From UBA5359 sp028699365 [NCBI: bacterium] (GTDB lineage: Bacteria; UBP13; UBA5359), in assembly GCA_028699365.1 (NCBI GenBank), contig JAQVUQ010000090.1, positions 1 through 8,864 on the forward strand: DNA of 8,864 nt, given 5' to 3'. Both the position numbers and the translations under genes were made by a program. Below, piece after piece: positions 1 to 7,981 of the stretch; position 1 is the stretch's first letter; every line of letters begins with the position of its first letter. The notes beneath the pieces are model-generated. The model was not told the origin of the DNA. It did no database searches and saw nothing but the letters and a program-made list of their open reading frames with translations.

Positions 1-186
<186 letters not shown>

Positions 187-2655
187 CTATCCCTCTTCTT
201 TGATCTCTTCTTCCTCTTGGATCTCTTCGTCTTCTTTGATTACGATACGCTCGATATCCACTACCTTATCGTCCTGATCCAGCCGGATCAGGCGCACGCC
301 CTGCGTGCTGCGCCCGTACTGGTTTATATCAAGCATCCGCAGGCGGATGATAATACCCTTGGCGGTGATGATGATCAGCCTGTCGCTGCTGTCCACCACC
401 TTGATGCCTTCCACCAGACCGTTGCGGGCAACCATCTTTATGGTCTGGATACCGCCGCCGCCACGACCTTGAACCCGGTATTCGGACAACGGGGTCCGTT
501 TGCCGTAGCCGTTGGCGGTCACTACCAGCAGATCCTTATCCGATTCCACTATATCCATGCCGACTACACGATCTCCCTTGCCCAGTCGTATGCCGCGCAC
601 TCCGGCTGCGGTCCGGCCCATGCTGCGGACATCCTCTTCGTGGAAGCGGATGGACATGCCCTTGCTGCTGGCCAGGATGATATCCTGCTCGCCGTTGGTC
701 AGAGCCACCCAGTGGAGATCATCGGTATCTTCCAGATTGATGGCTATCAGCCCGCCCTTGCGCGGCGTGTTGAAGGCCGCCAGCGGCGTCTTCTTCACCA
801 CCCCTTTCCGGGTGGCCATGAAGAGGTAGCCTTCCTCCCGCAAATCCTTGACCGCTACAGTGGCCGTAACCTTCTCGCCCGGTTCGATCTGAATGAGGTT
901 GATTATAGCCGTCCCCCGCGCCTGACGACTGGCCATCGGGACCTCGTAAGCCTTCAGCCGGTACATCTTGCCCTTGTTGGTGAAGAAGAGCAGGTGATGA
1001 TGAGTAGTAGCCACAAAGAGATGGGCGACGGAATCCTCTTCCTTGGTGGTCAGGGCGATAATGCCCTTGCCGCCGCGCCCCTGACTGTGGTATGTCACGG
1101 AAGGCAGTCTCTTGATGTAGCCGTCGCGAGTGATGGTTATGATCATGTCTTCCTCGGCTATCAGATCCTCCGCCGTCAGCTCGCTGGCCTCCGCCTGCTT
1201 GATCTGCGACCGTCTTACATCGGCAAAAGTCTTCCTGGCCTCCAGTAATTCGTCACGGATGACGAACAGGAGCTTGCGCGGGCTTTCCAGGAGATCCTGC
1301 AGATAACTGATCAGCTTCAGCAGTTCCCGGTATTCGGCTTCTATCTTGTCCTGCTCGAGGGAGGTAAGCTGATGCAGCCGCATATCCAGGATGGCCTGGG
1401 CCTGCAACTGGCTCAACTCGAACCGCGACATCAGCTTTGTTCTGGCTTCATCGGAGTTCTTTGAAGCACGGATCAACTTGACGACCTCGTCCAGGTTGGC
1501 CACAGCTATGCGCAATCCTTCCAGGATATGCGCCCGGGCCTGGGCCTTGTCCAGATCGAACTGCGTGCGTCTGGTTACCACCAACCGGCGATGTTCCAGA
1601 TAGTGCTCCAGCATCTGCTTCAGGTTGAGAACCTGCGGCCGGCCGTTGACCAGGGCCAGCATAATGACGCCGAAAGATGTTCGCATATTGGTCCGTTTGT
1701 AGAGTTGGTTGAGAACCACATGCGGATTGGCATCGCGTTTTAGTTCGATGACTATGCGCATGCCGTTCCGATCGGATTCGTCACGCAGGTCGGATATCCC
1801 TTCGAGCCGTTTATCTCTGGTCAGATCGGCTATATTCTCTATCAGACGGGCCTTGTTGACCTGATACGGCAGCTCCGTGACTATGATGGCAGCCCGGCCG
1901 TTGTCCATCTCTTCGATAACGGCCCTGGCCTGGATAATTACCGCCCCGCGTCCCGTTTCGTAAGCATCCTGGATACCCTTGACACCCAGAATCAGCCCTC
2001 CGGTGGGGAAATCGGGCCCTTTGATATGCTGCATAAGGTCCTTGATCGAGATAGAAGGCTCCTCGATCATGGCGGTAATCCCGTCTATCAGCTCTCCCAG
2101 GTTTTGCGGCGGTATATTGGTGGCCATTCCTACGGCTATGCCCGACGAACCGTTCATCAGCAGACAGGGAAGAGCGGACGGCAGCACCGTCGGCTCTTCG
2201 CGCTTCTCATCGTAGCTGGGAATAAAGTCCACGGTCTCCTTGTCAATATCTACCAGCAGTTCCATCGCCAGCTTGGACAATCGCACCTCGGTATAGCGGT
2301 AGGCGGCAGCGGAATCGCCGTCTATCGAGCCGAAGTTGCCCTGTCCCTGTATCAACGGATAGCGGCTGTTGAAGTCCTGAACAAGACGGACGATGGCATC
2401 ATAAACCGCCATATCTCCGTGCGGATGGTATTTCTTGAGCACGTCGCCCACCGGACCGGCCGATTTGGATGTAGGCTTGTCGCTGGTCATGCCCTCCTCA
2501 TACATGGAGTAGAGGATGCGCCGGTGCACCGGCTTGAGCCCGTCACGCACATCCGGAAGAGCCCGGCCGATGATGACGCTCATGGCATACTCCAGATAGG
2601 AGGCCTTCATTTCTTCTTCGATGTTTATCGGTATTATTTGCTTGGCTACAGCCAT
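187..2655 (-). CDS. gyrA: DNA gyrase subunit A, 822 aa, complete
   Basis: Breakage-reunion subunit of DNA gyrase (A2B2), which introduces negative supercoils using ATP hydrolysed by GyrB. The N-terminal topoisomerase IV/gyrase A domain covers about residues 30-490, with the catalytic Arg120-Tyr121 in [11 protein letters not shown]. The quinolone region reads [16 protein letters not shown], so the residue equivalent to E. coli Ser83 is Met82, while Asp86 (equivalent to Asp87) is kept. The C-terminal wrapping domain (about 500-805) shows six blade motifs, the first being a GyrA box QGRGGKG at 525-531 and another QGRGGGG at 729-735. The protein ends in an acidic tail (10 of the last 16 residues are Asp/Glu). 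The ATG at 2655 has AAGGA 8 bases upstream. It lies 24 bases after gyrB, in the same operon. The GyrA box, the gyrB neighbour and the blade count favour GyrA over ParC. Confidence 0.97.
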   Translation of the reverse strand: MAVAKQIIPINIEEEMKASYLEYAMSVIIGRALPDVRDGLKPVHRRILYSMYEEGMTSDKPTSKSAGPVGDVLKKYHPHGDMAVYDAIVRLVQDFNSRYPLIQGQGNFGSIDGDSAAAYRYTEVRLSKLAMELLVDIDKETVDFIPSYDEKREEPTVLPSALPCLLMNGSSGIAVGMATNIPPQNLGELIDGITAMIEEPSISIKDLMQHIKGPDFPTGGLILGVKGIQDAYETGRGAVIIQARAVIEEMDNGRAAIIVTELPYQVNKARLIENIADLTRDKRLEGISDLRDESDRNGMRIVIELKRDANPHVVLNQLYKRTNMRTSFGVIMLALVNGRPQVLNLKQMLEHYLEHRRLVVTRRTQFDLDKAQARAHILEGLRIAVANLDEVVKLIRASKNSDEARTKLMSRFELSQLQAQAILDMRLHQLTSLEQDKIEAEYRELLKLISYLQDLLESPRKLLFVIRDELLEARKTFADVRRSQIKQAEASELTAEDLIAEEDMIITITRDGYIKRLPSVTYHSQGRGGKGIIALTTKEEDSVAHLFVATTHHHLLFFTNKGKMYRLKAYEVPMASRQARGTAIINLIQIEPGEKVTATVAVKDLREEGYLFMATRKGVVKKTPLAAFNTPRKGGLIAINLEDTDDLHWVALTNGEQDIILASSKGMSIRFHEEDVRSMGRTAAGVRGIRLGKGDRVVGMDIVESDKDLLVVTANGYGKRTPLSEYRVQGRGGGGIQTIKMVARNGLVEGIKVVDSSDRLIIITAKGIIIRLRMLDINQYGRSTQGVRLIRLDQDDKVVDIERIVIKEDEEIQEEEEIKEEG

Positions 2656-2679
2656 AGTGCTTATCCTTCCTTATAGTTT

Positions 2680-4623
2680 TTATACGTCGAGGTTTCTTAC
2701 ATATCGGGCGTTTCTGGTGATGAAATCCCGCCGGGGTTCAACCTTGTCTCCCATAAGGGTGCTGAACACTTCATCTGCCTCGAAGGCGTCCTCCAGCGTT
2801 ACTTGTAAGATAATCCGTCTCTCGGCATCCATGGTCGTTTCCCATAGTTGCTCGGGGTTCATCTCTCCAAGACCTTTGTAGCGCTGAAGACTATACTTCT
2901 TGCGAGGGAAGTTCTTCAGGACCTCTTTCAGTTCCTTATCGTCATAGGCATAGGCTTTCTCCTTGCCGGATTTCACCTGATAGAGCGGCGGCTGCGCGAT
3001 ATAGATATGTCCGTTGTTCACCAGCGGCCGCATATATCTATAGAAGAACGTCAGCAGCAGCGTCCGTATATGCGCGCCGTCCACGTCGGCATCGGTCATG
3101 ATTATGATCCGATGATAGCGCAGCTTGCTCAGATTGTAGCCGTCGTTATCTTCATCTTCCGATGTCGTTTCCATGGCCAGGCCCGTGCCCAGCGCCGTTA
3201 TCATGGAGCGGATCTCCTCATTGGCCAGCATCTTGTCCAGACGCGCCTTCTCCACATTCAGAATCTTACCGCGTAGCGGCAGAATCGCCTGATATCGTCT
3301 GTCGCGACCCTGCTTGGCTGAACCGCCGGCGGAATCTCCCTCTACAATGTAGAGTTCGCATTTGGTCGGATCCTTTTCCGAGCAGTCCGCCAGTTTGCCG
3401 GGAAGCGTGGAATGTTCCAGCACGCTCTTGCGTTTTATCAATTCGCTGGCTTTCCGGGCGGCGTCGCGTGCCCGGGAGGCCGTCAGCGCCTTCTCGATAA
3501 TTCTCTTGGCGACAGCGGGTTGCTGCTCCAGAAACTCGGACAGCTTCTCGCCGACGATGGTGTTGACCAGTCCTGAAATTTCACCGTTTCCAAGTTTTGT
3601 CTTGGTCTGGCCCTCAAACTGCGGGTTAAGCAGCTTGACGGAGATAACTGCTGTCAGCCCCTCTCTGATATCATCGCCGGAAAGGTTGGAATCCTTCTCC
3701 TTGAGAATGTTGTTCTTTCTGGCGTAATCGTTTATGACCCTGGTCATGGCCGTTTTGAATCCACTGAGATGGGTTCCGCCTTCCGCCGTATTGATATTGT
3801 TGGCAAAGGTCAGGATATTCTCCATATAGCTGTCGTTATACTGCAGCCCGACCTCTACGTCGGTATTGTCGCGATTATCCTCGAAGTGAACAACCTTGTG
3901 CAAGCCGATCTTGTTCTTATTGAGATACTCTATAAACGAGGCAATGCCGCCCTTGTATTCGAAAACAACCTCTTCTCCGCCTTCACGCTCATCCGTTAAG
4001 CTGATCCTGACGCCCTTATTGAGAAAGGCCAGTTCCCTCAAGCGCTGGCTGAGAGTATCAAAGCTGTATTCTGTTTTATCGAATATTTCCGCATCCGGCT
4101 TGAAGGAGACTTTGGTACCGGTATGAGCCGATTTACCAATCTCTTCCAGCTTGGAAACGGTGACGCCGCGCTCGTAACGCTGCCGGTACAGCTTGCCGTT
4201 GCGGCTGACTTCCACCTGCAGCCACTCGGACAAGGCATTGACTACCGAAACGCCGACGCCGTGCAGACCACCGGAAACCTTGTAGCCACCGCTGCCGAAC
4301 TTTCCGCCGGCATGCAGCACCGTCATGGCCACCTCAACACCCGGTATTCCCATCTCAGGATGGATATCCACAGGAAAGCCACGTCCGTTATCTATTACGG
4401 ATATAGAGTTATCGGAGTGGATAAAAACATCTATTTTATCGCAAAACCCGGCCAGAGCTTCATCTATACTGTTGTCCACCACTTCATAAACAAGATGATG
4501 CAGGCCCCTAACACCCGTGCTCCCGATATACATACTTGGGCGTTTGCGAACAGCGTCAAGACCTTTCAATACCTGAATTTGTTCCGCATCATAATGAACT
4601 TTTTGCGTATCTACCGCTGCCAA
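2680..4623 (-). CDS. gyrB: DNA gyrase subunit B, 647 aa, TTG start
   Basis: ATPase and TOPRIM subunit of gyrase, partner of the GyrA encoded just downstream. Numbered from the TTG at 4623, the GHKL ATPase domain carries [10 protein letters not shown] (Glu47 is the general base), VIDNGRGFP (Asp78) and [15 protein letters not shown] (118-132), with the transducer QTK at 339-341. The TOPRIM domain has EGDSAGGS (Glu428), [12 protein letters not shown] and DADVDGAH (Asp511, Asp513, Asp515). The C-terminus has the [20 protein letters not shown] signature. The length is that of the short GyrB type, without the roughly 165-residue proteobacterial insertion. A TTG 15 bases further upstream (4638) would give 652 aa but has no ribosome binding site; the chosen TTG has GGGGGGT 6 bases before it. 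An acidic loop of about ten extra residues precedes the KLRYH segment. Transcription probably comes from the promoter at 4767-4795. Confidence 0.96.
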   Translation of the reverse strand: MAAVDTQKVHYDAEQIQVLKGLDAVRKRPSMYIGSTGVRGLHHLVYEVVDNSIDEALAGFCDKIDVFIHSDNSISVIDNGRGFPVDIHPEMGIPGVEVAMTVLHAGGKFGSGGYKVSGGLHGVGVSVVNALSEWLQVEVSRNGKLYRQRYERGVTVSKLEEIGKSAHTGTKVSFKPDAEIFDKTEYSFDTLSQRLRELAFLNKGVRISLTDEREGGEEVVFEYKGGIASFIEYLNKNKIGLHKVVHFEDNRDNTDVEVGLQYNDSYMENILTFANNINTAEGGTHLSGFKTAMTRVINDYARKNNILKEKDSNLSGDDIREGLTAVISVKLLNPQFEGQTKTKLGNGEISGLVNTIVGEKLSEFLEQQPAVAKRIIEKALTASRARDAARKASELIKRKSVLEHSTLPGKLADCSEKDPTKCELYIVEGDSAGGSAKQGRDRRYQAILPLRGKILNVEKARLDKMLANEEIRSMITALGTGLAMETTSEDEDNDGYNLSKLRYHRIIIMTDADVDGAHIRTLLLTFFYRYMRPLVNNGHIYIAQPPLYQVKSGKEKAYAYDDKELKEVLKNFPRKKYSLQRYKGLGEMNPEQLWETTMDAERRIILQVTLEDAFEADEVFSTLMGDKVEPRRDFITRNARYVRNLDV

Positions 4624-4760
4624 ATTACTACCCCCCAAAGGTTTGCGGATTTCGGCAGAACTTTCTTAAATTATTCACCGCCGGGAGTTTCTCCCGTCCG
4701 CCTTAAAAGATCCAGGCCGATAATATCGGCCTCGAAACGGCCCGTGGCAGGGCCTTAACG
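4624..4760 (-). other. Structured 5' leader of gyrB with three consecutive hairpins
   Basis: If transcription starts about 7 bases after the -10 box, the gyrB mRNA has a leader of about 137 bases. In reading order it holds three perfect inverted repeats: GGCCC-TGCCAC-GGGCC at 4739-4754; AGGCCGATA-T-TATCGGCCT at 4714-4732 (9 paired positions on paper, about 7 once a loop is allowed); and CGGGAG-AAA-CTCCCG at 4682-4696. The second is followed four bases later by a short TCTTTT run, so it could act as a weak terminator or attenuator; the third has no U tract. I see no open reading frame of note and recognise no known riboswitch. The gal transcript reading in from upstream would also cross these hairpins. 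Confidence 0.55.
4630..4636 (-). promoter_or_regulatory. Ribosome binding site that decides the gyrB start
   Basis: GGGGGGT, 6 bases before the TTG at 4623. GGGGGT can pair fully with the anti-Shine-Dalgarno ACCUCC if one G-U wobble is allowed. The upstream TTG at 4638 overlaps this run of G and has no purine-rich sequence before it, so the shorter GyrB is preferred. Confidence 0.6.
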
Positions 4761-4766
4761 ATACAA

Positions 4767-4795
4767 ATTATACCACAAACATTTGTTTCCGTCAT
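4767..4795 (-). promoter_or_regulatory. Extended -10 sigma-70 type promoter for gyrB-gyrA(-metG)
   Basis: On the minus strand, a perfect -10 TATAAT (4767-4772) is preceded directly by TGG, giving the extended -10 form TGnTATAAT. A 17-base spacer separates it from ATGACG (4790-4795), which matches four of six positions of TTGACA. This is the only near-consensus promoter I found between genes. It lies just downstream of the epimerase stop codon (4804-4806) and points at gyrB. The spacer contains the inverted repeat AAACA-N2-TGTTT (4777-4788), which might be an operator. Confidence 0.75.
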
Positions 4796-4803
4796 CTGCG
4801 CCG

Positions 4804-5778
4804 TTAGCCGGCTATCCGGCCATAGCGCTCCATCAGCCAGCGCGTGTATAGCCTTACTCCCTCCAGCGTGGTATATTCCGGCTTCCATCCCAGCGCCCTG
4901 ATACGTGAAGTATCAGCCAGCGTTCTGGTGACGTCGCCGGCCCAGCCCTTGGTGCCGCCGGTATATTCCATGCTTACACCGGAAAGACCCAGTTCATCGA
5001 TCATGGTAGCGGCGATTTCCTTGACGGTAAGGCTCTCTGCCGTGCTGACGTTGAAGGCTGTCATGCCCTGGTCGCAGGAATCTCCTGCCAGCAATGAAGC
5101 CCGGACGCAGTCCGAGACGTAAAGGTATGATTTCTGCTGCATGCCGTCCCCCAATATCTCCAGACGGGAAGGGTCCTGCCGTAATTTATTGAAGAAATCA
5201 TGCATGACACCGTGGGTGGAGCGGGGCCCGAATATATTGCCGTAGCGCAGCGCCACGCAGCGCATCCCGGACATGGCGGCATAACTGGAAAGATACATCT
5301 CGCAGGCTGCCTTGGATGCACCGTAATGGCTTATCGGCTGCAGAGGATGGCTTTCCGGCGTCGGCAGCACTTCGGTATCGCCGTAGATGGTACCTGCACT
5401 GGAGGCAAAGATCAGCAGCGGCACGCCGGCCAGGCGCATCTCATCCAGAATACCCAGCGTGGCGGCAACGTTGATCTCGAAATCAAGCAACGGTTGAGTG
5501 GCACTGAGACGGACATCCGGCTGTGCGGCCAGGTGTATGACCGCTGTTTTTCCCGGTATAGCCCTGTGCAGCACATCACCGTTCCTTATATCTCCTTCAA
5601 CGAAGACAAGCCTCTCATCACCGTTGTACTTTTCCAGGTATTCCGTCGTTCCGGCGGAAAGATTATCTATTACGGTTACCCGGCAGCCCCTGTTCATCAA
5701 TTCATCAACTACGTGACTGCCGATAAATCCGCAGCCGCCGGTAACAATTACTTCTGTGCCTTCTTTTAAGCGTTTCAT
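4804..5778 (-). CDS. galE: NAD-dependent sugar-nucleotide epimerase, probable UDP-glucose 4-epimerase, 324 aa
   Basis: Extended short-chain dehydrogenase, cytoplasmic, that probably interconverts UDP-galactose and UDP-glucose. Numbered from the ATG at 5778: NAD-binding glycine motif TGGCGFIG at 13-20, Asp38 in VIDNLS for the adenosine ribose, GDI at 62-64, HLAAQ at 82-86, SSAGTIYG at 126-133, and the catalytic pair Tyr152-x3-Lys156 in SHYGASKAACE. The substrate side has RYGNIFGP, GDGMQQKSYLYVSD and the late GWAGDVTRTLAD segment. An ATG 39 bases upstream (5817) is open, but it overlaps galK; the chosen start has the purine-rich GGGGGAAGGA just before it and lies 19 bases after the galK stop. 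Sequence alone does not exclude a related epimerase or dehydratase (for example UDP-GlcNAc 4-epimerase); the galE call rests largely on the adjacent galK and galT. Confidence 0.8.
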   Translation of the reverse strand: MKRLKEGTEVIVTGGCGFIGSHVVDELMNRGCRVTVIDNLSAGTTEYLEKYNGDERLVFVEGDIRNGDVLHRAIPGKTAVIHLAAQPDVRLSATQPLLDFEINVAATLGILDEMRLAGVPLLIFASSAGTIYGDTEVLPTPESHPLQPISHYGASKAACEMYLSSYAAMSGMRCVALRYGNIFGPRSTHGVMHDFFNKLRQDPSRLEILGDGMQQKSYLYVSDCVRASLLAGDSCDQGMTAFNVSTAESLTVKEIAATMIDELGLSGVSMEYTGGTKGWAGDVTRTLADTSRIRALGWKPEYTTLEGVRLYTRWLMERYGRIAG

Positions 5779-5797
5779 CTTTCCTTCCCCCATCTCA

Positions 5798-6916
5798 TTA
5801 TCTCTCTGTCGCTCCATCCATTGGTCGACAGAGATAGAACTCAGGCGTTATACCTGTTTCAGACGTATACTTTTCAGCCAGGATCCGACAGAAGCTTTCC
5901 ACACCGTCCTCCCGGACCAGCGAGATAGTGCAGCCGCCGAAGCCGCCGCCTGTCATTCTGGAACCCAGCACACCCTCTATTTCCAGTGCGCTTGCCGCCA
6001 GCAGATCCAACTCCGGGCAACTGACCTCGTAATCACGGCTGAGACTGACATGGGATTCATTCATCAGGCTGCCGAATCGGGCCAGATTGCCGTTCTCCAG
6101 GGCGCAAACCGCCTGGCGGACCCTGTCAATTTCCGCTATTACGTGCCGGCAGCGTCTGAAGACTGTAGCATCCAGACGATCTTTGCATCGCTCCAGCATC
6201 CCGGCATCAACGTCACGCAGGCTGGAAACAGACGGCAGTTCCTCTGCAAGGGCCTTCACTCCCGCTGTACACTCTTCCCGGCGCCTGTTGTATTCCGAAG
6301 ATACCAGGCTGTGTTTGACCCTGGAGTTGCAGGCAACTATCCTGTATCCCTCCAGCGGCAACGGCACCAACTGGTGCGCCAGATCCCGGCAATCGATAAG
6401 GAGTGCATGATCATGTGCTCCCATGGCACTGATGAATTGATCCATAATCCCGCAATTCACGCCGACAAATTCGTTCTCCGCCCGCTGGCAGAGGAGCGAC
6501 ATCGCCACCCTGTCGGGAGAAACGTTTATCAGTGAAAGCATCGCCAGAGCCGTGACAACCTCTACGGCAGCGGAAGAGCTCATTCCGGCTCCGGCCGGAA
6601 TATCGCCGTCGTATTCCAGTTCGGCACCGCCAAGGCGGTAACCCTCTTCCTCCAGAACTTTCATGACGCCTTTGGGATAATTGCCCCAGGGATCGTCCGT
6701 CAGGCGCTCAATATCGTCCAGGTTAAAGATAACTTCACCCGGAAAATTGGCCGACCTCATTACTACGGTTCTGTCCGGCCGGGGCAGAACGACGACTCTT
6801 ACCTCTCGCTCCACCGCCATCGGCAGGACCAGTCCCTGATTGTAATCAGTATGCTCTCCTATCAGATTCACGCGTCCCGGGGCTCTGAAAAAGCGTCTTT
6901 TATCCCTCTGTGGCAC
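5798..6916 (-). CDS. galK: Galactokinase, 372 aa, GTG start
   Basis: GHMP kinase that phosphorylates alpha-D-galactose to galactose-1-phosphate with ATP, the entry step of the Leloir pathway. The galactokinase signature GRVNLIGEHTDYNQG lies at residues 14-28 (Arg15, Glu21, His22 and Asp24 at the sugar and catalytic site). The ATP loop IPAGAGMSSSAAVEV is at 106-120, the catalytic Asp159 lies in NCGIMDQFIS, and the third GHMP motif GSRMTGGGFGG is at 318-328. An ATG at 6940 would add 8 residues, but AGGAGG inside that extension (6926-6931) sits 9 bases before the GTG at 6916, so GTG is preferred. The N-terminus is then short, as in Thermotoga-type galactokinases. The start overlaps the galT stop by 17 bases, which suggests translational coupling. 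Confidence 0.94.
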   Translation of the reverse strand: MPQRDKRRFFRAPGRVNLIGEHTDYNQGLVLPMAVEREVRVVVLPRPDRTVVMRSANFPGEVIFNLDDIERLTDDPWGNYPKGVMKVLEEEGYRLGGAELEYDGDIPAGAGMSSSAAVEVVTALAMLSLINVSPDRVAMSLLCQRAENEFVGVNCGIMDQFISAMGAHDHALLIDCRDLAHQLVPLPLEGYRIVACNSRVKHSLVSSEYNRRREECTAGVKALAEELPSVSSLRDVDAGMLERCKDRLDATVFRRCRHVIAEIDRVRQAVCALENGNLARFGSLMNESHVSLSRDYEVSCPELDLLAASALEIEGVLGSRMTGGGFGGCTISLVREDGVESFCRILAEKYTSETGITPEFYLCRPMDGATER

Positions 6917-7877
6917 TCTTTCTGCCCTCCTCGATGGCATTACGCAGCTCAGAAGCCTTCTCCTCCGGCTTGGTATCGTTGATATAAGTTCCCGCCCCGG
7001 CTTCGCAGCCTGCCAGATACTTTATCTTGTCCTTGCTGCGCCGCGGTGGATAAAATTCGAAATGGAAATGGTAATACGGGTAATCCTGACCATCGGTAGG
7101 CCGCTGATGCAGAATCATCATATACGGCAGCGAGAAGCCGAAGAGATGATCATAGCCCACCAGCACATCTTTGAGTATGGCTGCCAGAGACAAGGCATCG
7201 TCCATACCCAGTTCCAGTATGGATTCCATATGCTTTTTGGGATAGATATGAACCTCGTACGGCCATCGGGCGAAAAAGGGAATGAAGGCGAAAAACCTGT
7301 CGTTCTGCGCCACAATTCTGCGCCCGTCCCGGAACTCTTCCGATTGAACCTGGCAGAATATACAGCCTCCTTTTTCTATATAGTGCTCCCGGGCGCTATC
7401 AAGTTCCTGCTGTGCTTTAGGCGGAATAAATGGAAAGGCATATATCTGCCCGTGCGGATGAGGCAGTGTAACGCCTATTTCCGCTCCCTTATTCTCAAAG
7501 ATCATGACATATTTCATATCCTCTCTGCTTCCCAGAAGATCAAAACGCTCACGCCAGAGCAGGATCAGATTTAAAATACGCCTGGGGCTTTGCTGTGCCA
7601 GCGTGGTCTCGTGCTCCGACGAATAGAGCACGACCTCACAATATCCCTTTGCCGGTGCCACCCGATAGAAATCGTTGCCCTCTATATCCGGCGCCGGCGG
7701 GCATTCGTGCAACGAGGGAAACCTGTTGGGCAGAACCAGCAGATCGTAATTTTTGGGAACTTCTTCGGACCCTAAACAAAAAGGACATGTCTTGGTCGGC
7801 ATCAGGGGCCTGTCCTGTCTATGCGTGGCCACAATAACCCACTCTCTCAATATTGGATTCCATCTCAGTTCCGACAA
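6900..7877 (-). CDS. galT: Galactose-1-phosphate uridylyltransferase, 325 aa, TTG start
   Basis: HIT-superfamily transferase that moves UMP from UDP-glucose to galactose-1-phosphate, giving UDP-galactose and glucose-1-phosphate through a uridylylated histidine. The active site LPHPHGQ places the nucleophile at His142 (HPH at 140-142) with Gln144. A first CxxC (CPFC, 31-34) is a probable metal-binding pair and a second, CIFC, lies at 172-175. The family motif DLLVLPNRFPSL is at 45-56, and the C-terminal half has HFHFEFYPP at 270-278. The length is close to the usual 330-350 residues. The TTG at 7877 is chosen because GGGAGGT lies 7 bases upstream and the next residues (SELRWNPILREWVIVA) are the typical family beginning. 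It is the first gene of the gal cluster; I see no convincing promoter before it. Confidence 0.95.
   Translation of the reverse strand: MSELRWNPILREWVIVATHRQDRPLMPTKTCPFCLGSEEVPKNYDLLVLPNRFPSLHECPPAPDIEGNDFYRVAPAKGYCEVVLYSSEHETTLAQQSPRRILNLILLWRERFDLLGSREDMKYVMIFENKGAEIGVTLPHPHGQIYAFPFIPPKAQQELDSAREHYIEKGGCIFCQVQSEEFRDGRRIVAQNDRFFAFIPFFARWPYEVHIYPKKHMESILELGMDDALSLAAILKDVLVGYDHLFGFSLPYMMILHQRPTDGQDYPYYHFHFEFYPPRRSKDKIKYLAGCEAGAGTYINDTKPEEKASELRNAIEEGRKSATEG
6926..6931 (-). promoter_or_regulatory. Ribosome binding site that decides the galK start
   Basis: A perfect AGGAGG lies inside the last codons of galT, 9 bases before the GTG at 6916. It supports the GTG over the ATG at 6940, since from the ATG this sequence would be coding (Arg-Arg). 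Confidence 0.65.
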
Positions 7878-7884
7878 CTCAATA

Positions 7885-7891
7885 ACCTCCC
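7885..7891 (-). promoter_or_regulatory. Ribosome binding site of galT
   Basis: GGGAGGT, 7 bases before the TTG at 7877. It is one of the strongest Shine-Dalgarno sequences in the window and is the main reason for accepting a TTG start, since no in-frame ATG is near. Confidence 0.75.
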
Positions 7892-7896
7892 TTTAA

Positions 7897-7909
7897 TGCG
7901 CTTTGCGCA
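7897..7909 (-). repeat. Small hairpin just before the galT ribosome binding site
   Basis: TGCGC-AAA-GCGCA, a 5-bp stem with a 3-base loop. It ends 5 bases before the GGGAGGT of galT. It has no U tract after it, so it is not a typical terminator. It could influence translation or mRNA stability, or be chance. Confidence 0.4.
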
Positions 7910-7911
7910 CG

Positions 7912-7939
7912 GTTCCCAGTTCAATGTTCATCGTTCAAA
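7912..7939 (-). repeat. Four 7-bp tandem repeats (NNNGAAC) in the dciA-galT spacer
   Basis: On the minus strand the units are TTTGAAC, GATGAAC, ATTGAAC and TGGGAAC, directly abutting with exact 7-base spacing. On the plus strand this is GTTCNNN four times. The GAAC core is invariant and the first three units also share the T before it. The array lies between the dciA stop (7982) and galT, in the only noncoding gap of the right half. Confidence 0.7.
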
Positions 7940-7981
7940 GTTATCAGCAACAGTCTCTCAGATCTTTCCCAGGGTAAAGAC

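Noticed and set aside
2026-2676. 216-codon open frame on the plus strand
   Set aside because: Antisense to the conserved N-terminal catalytic domain of gyrA, with no family motif.
187-4623. Possibility that the pair is topoisomerase IV (ParE/ParC)
   Set aside because: The A subunit has a good GyrA box and six blade motifs, the B subunit is adjacent and of GyrB type, and the neighbourhood with recF and dciA is that of gyrase.
4123-4758. 211-codon open frame on the plus strand crossing the gyrB leader
   Set aside because: Mostly antisense to the gyrB ATPase domain; the part over the leader coincides with hairpins and has no protein features.
4807-4820. GCCGG-CTAT-CCGGC inverted repeat at the 3' end of the epimerase gene as a terminator
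   Set aside because: The stem is only 5 bp, lies inside the coding sequence and has no T tract after it, so it is not a convincing terminator of the gal transcript.
5756-6535. 259-codon open frame on the plus strand
   Set aside because: Antisense to galK and the start of the epimerase gene; the opposite strand carries all galactokinase motifs in order.
7878-7981. Promoter for galT (TTGCTGATAAC region)
   Set aside because: GATAAC matches only four of six -10 positions and there is no -35 at a suitable distance; I cannot support a promoter here.
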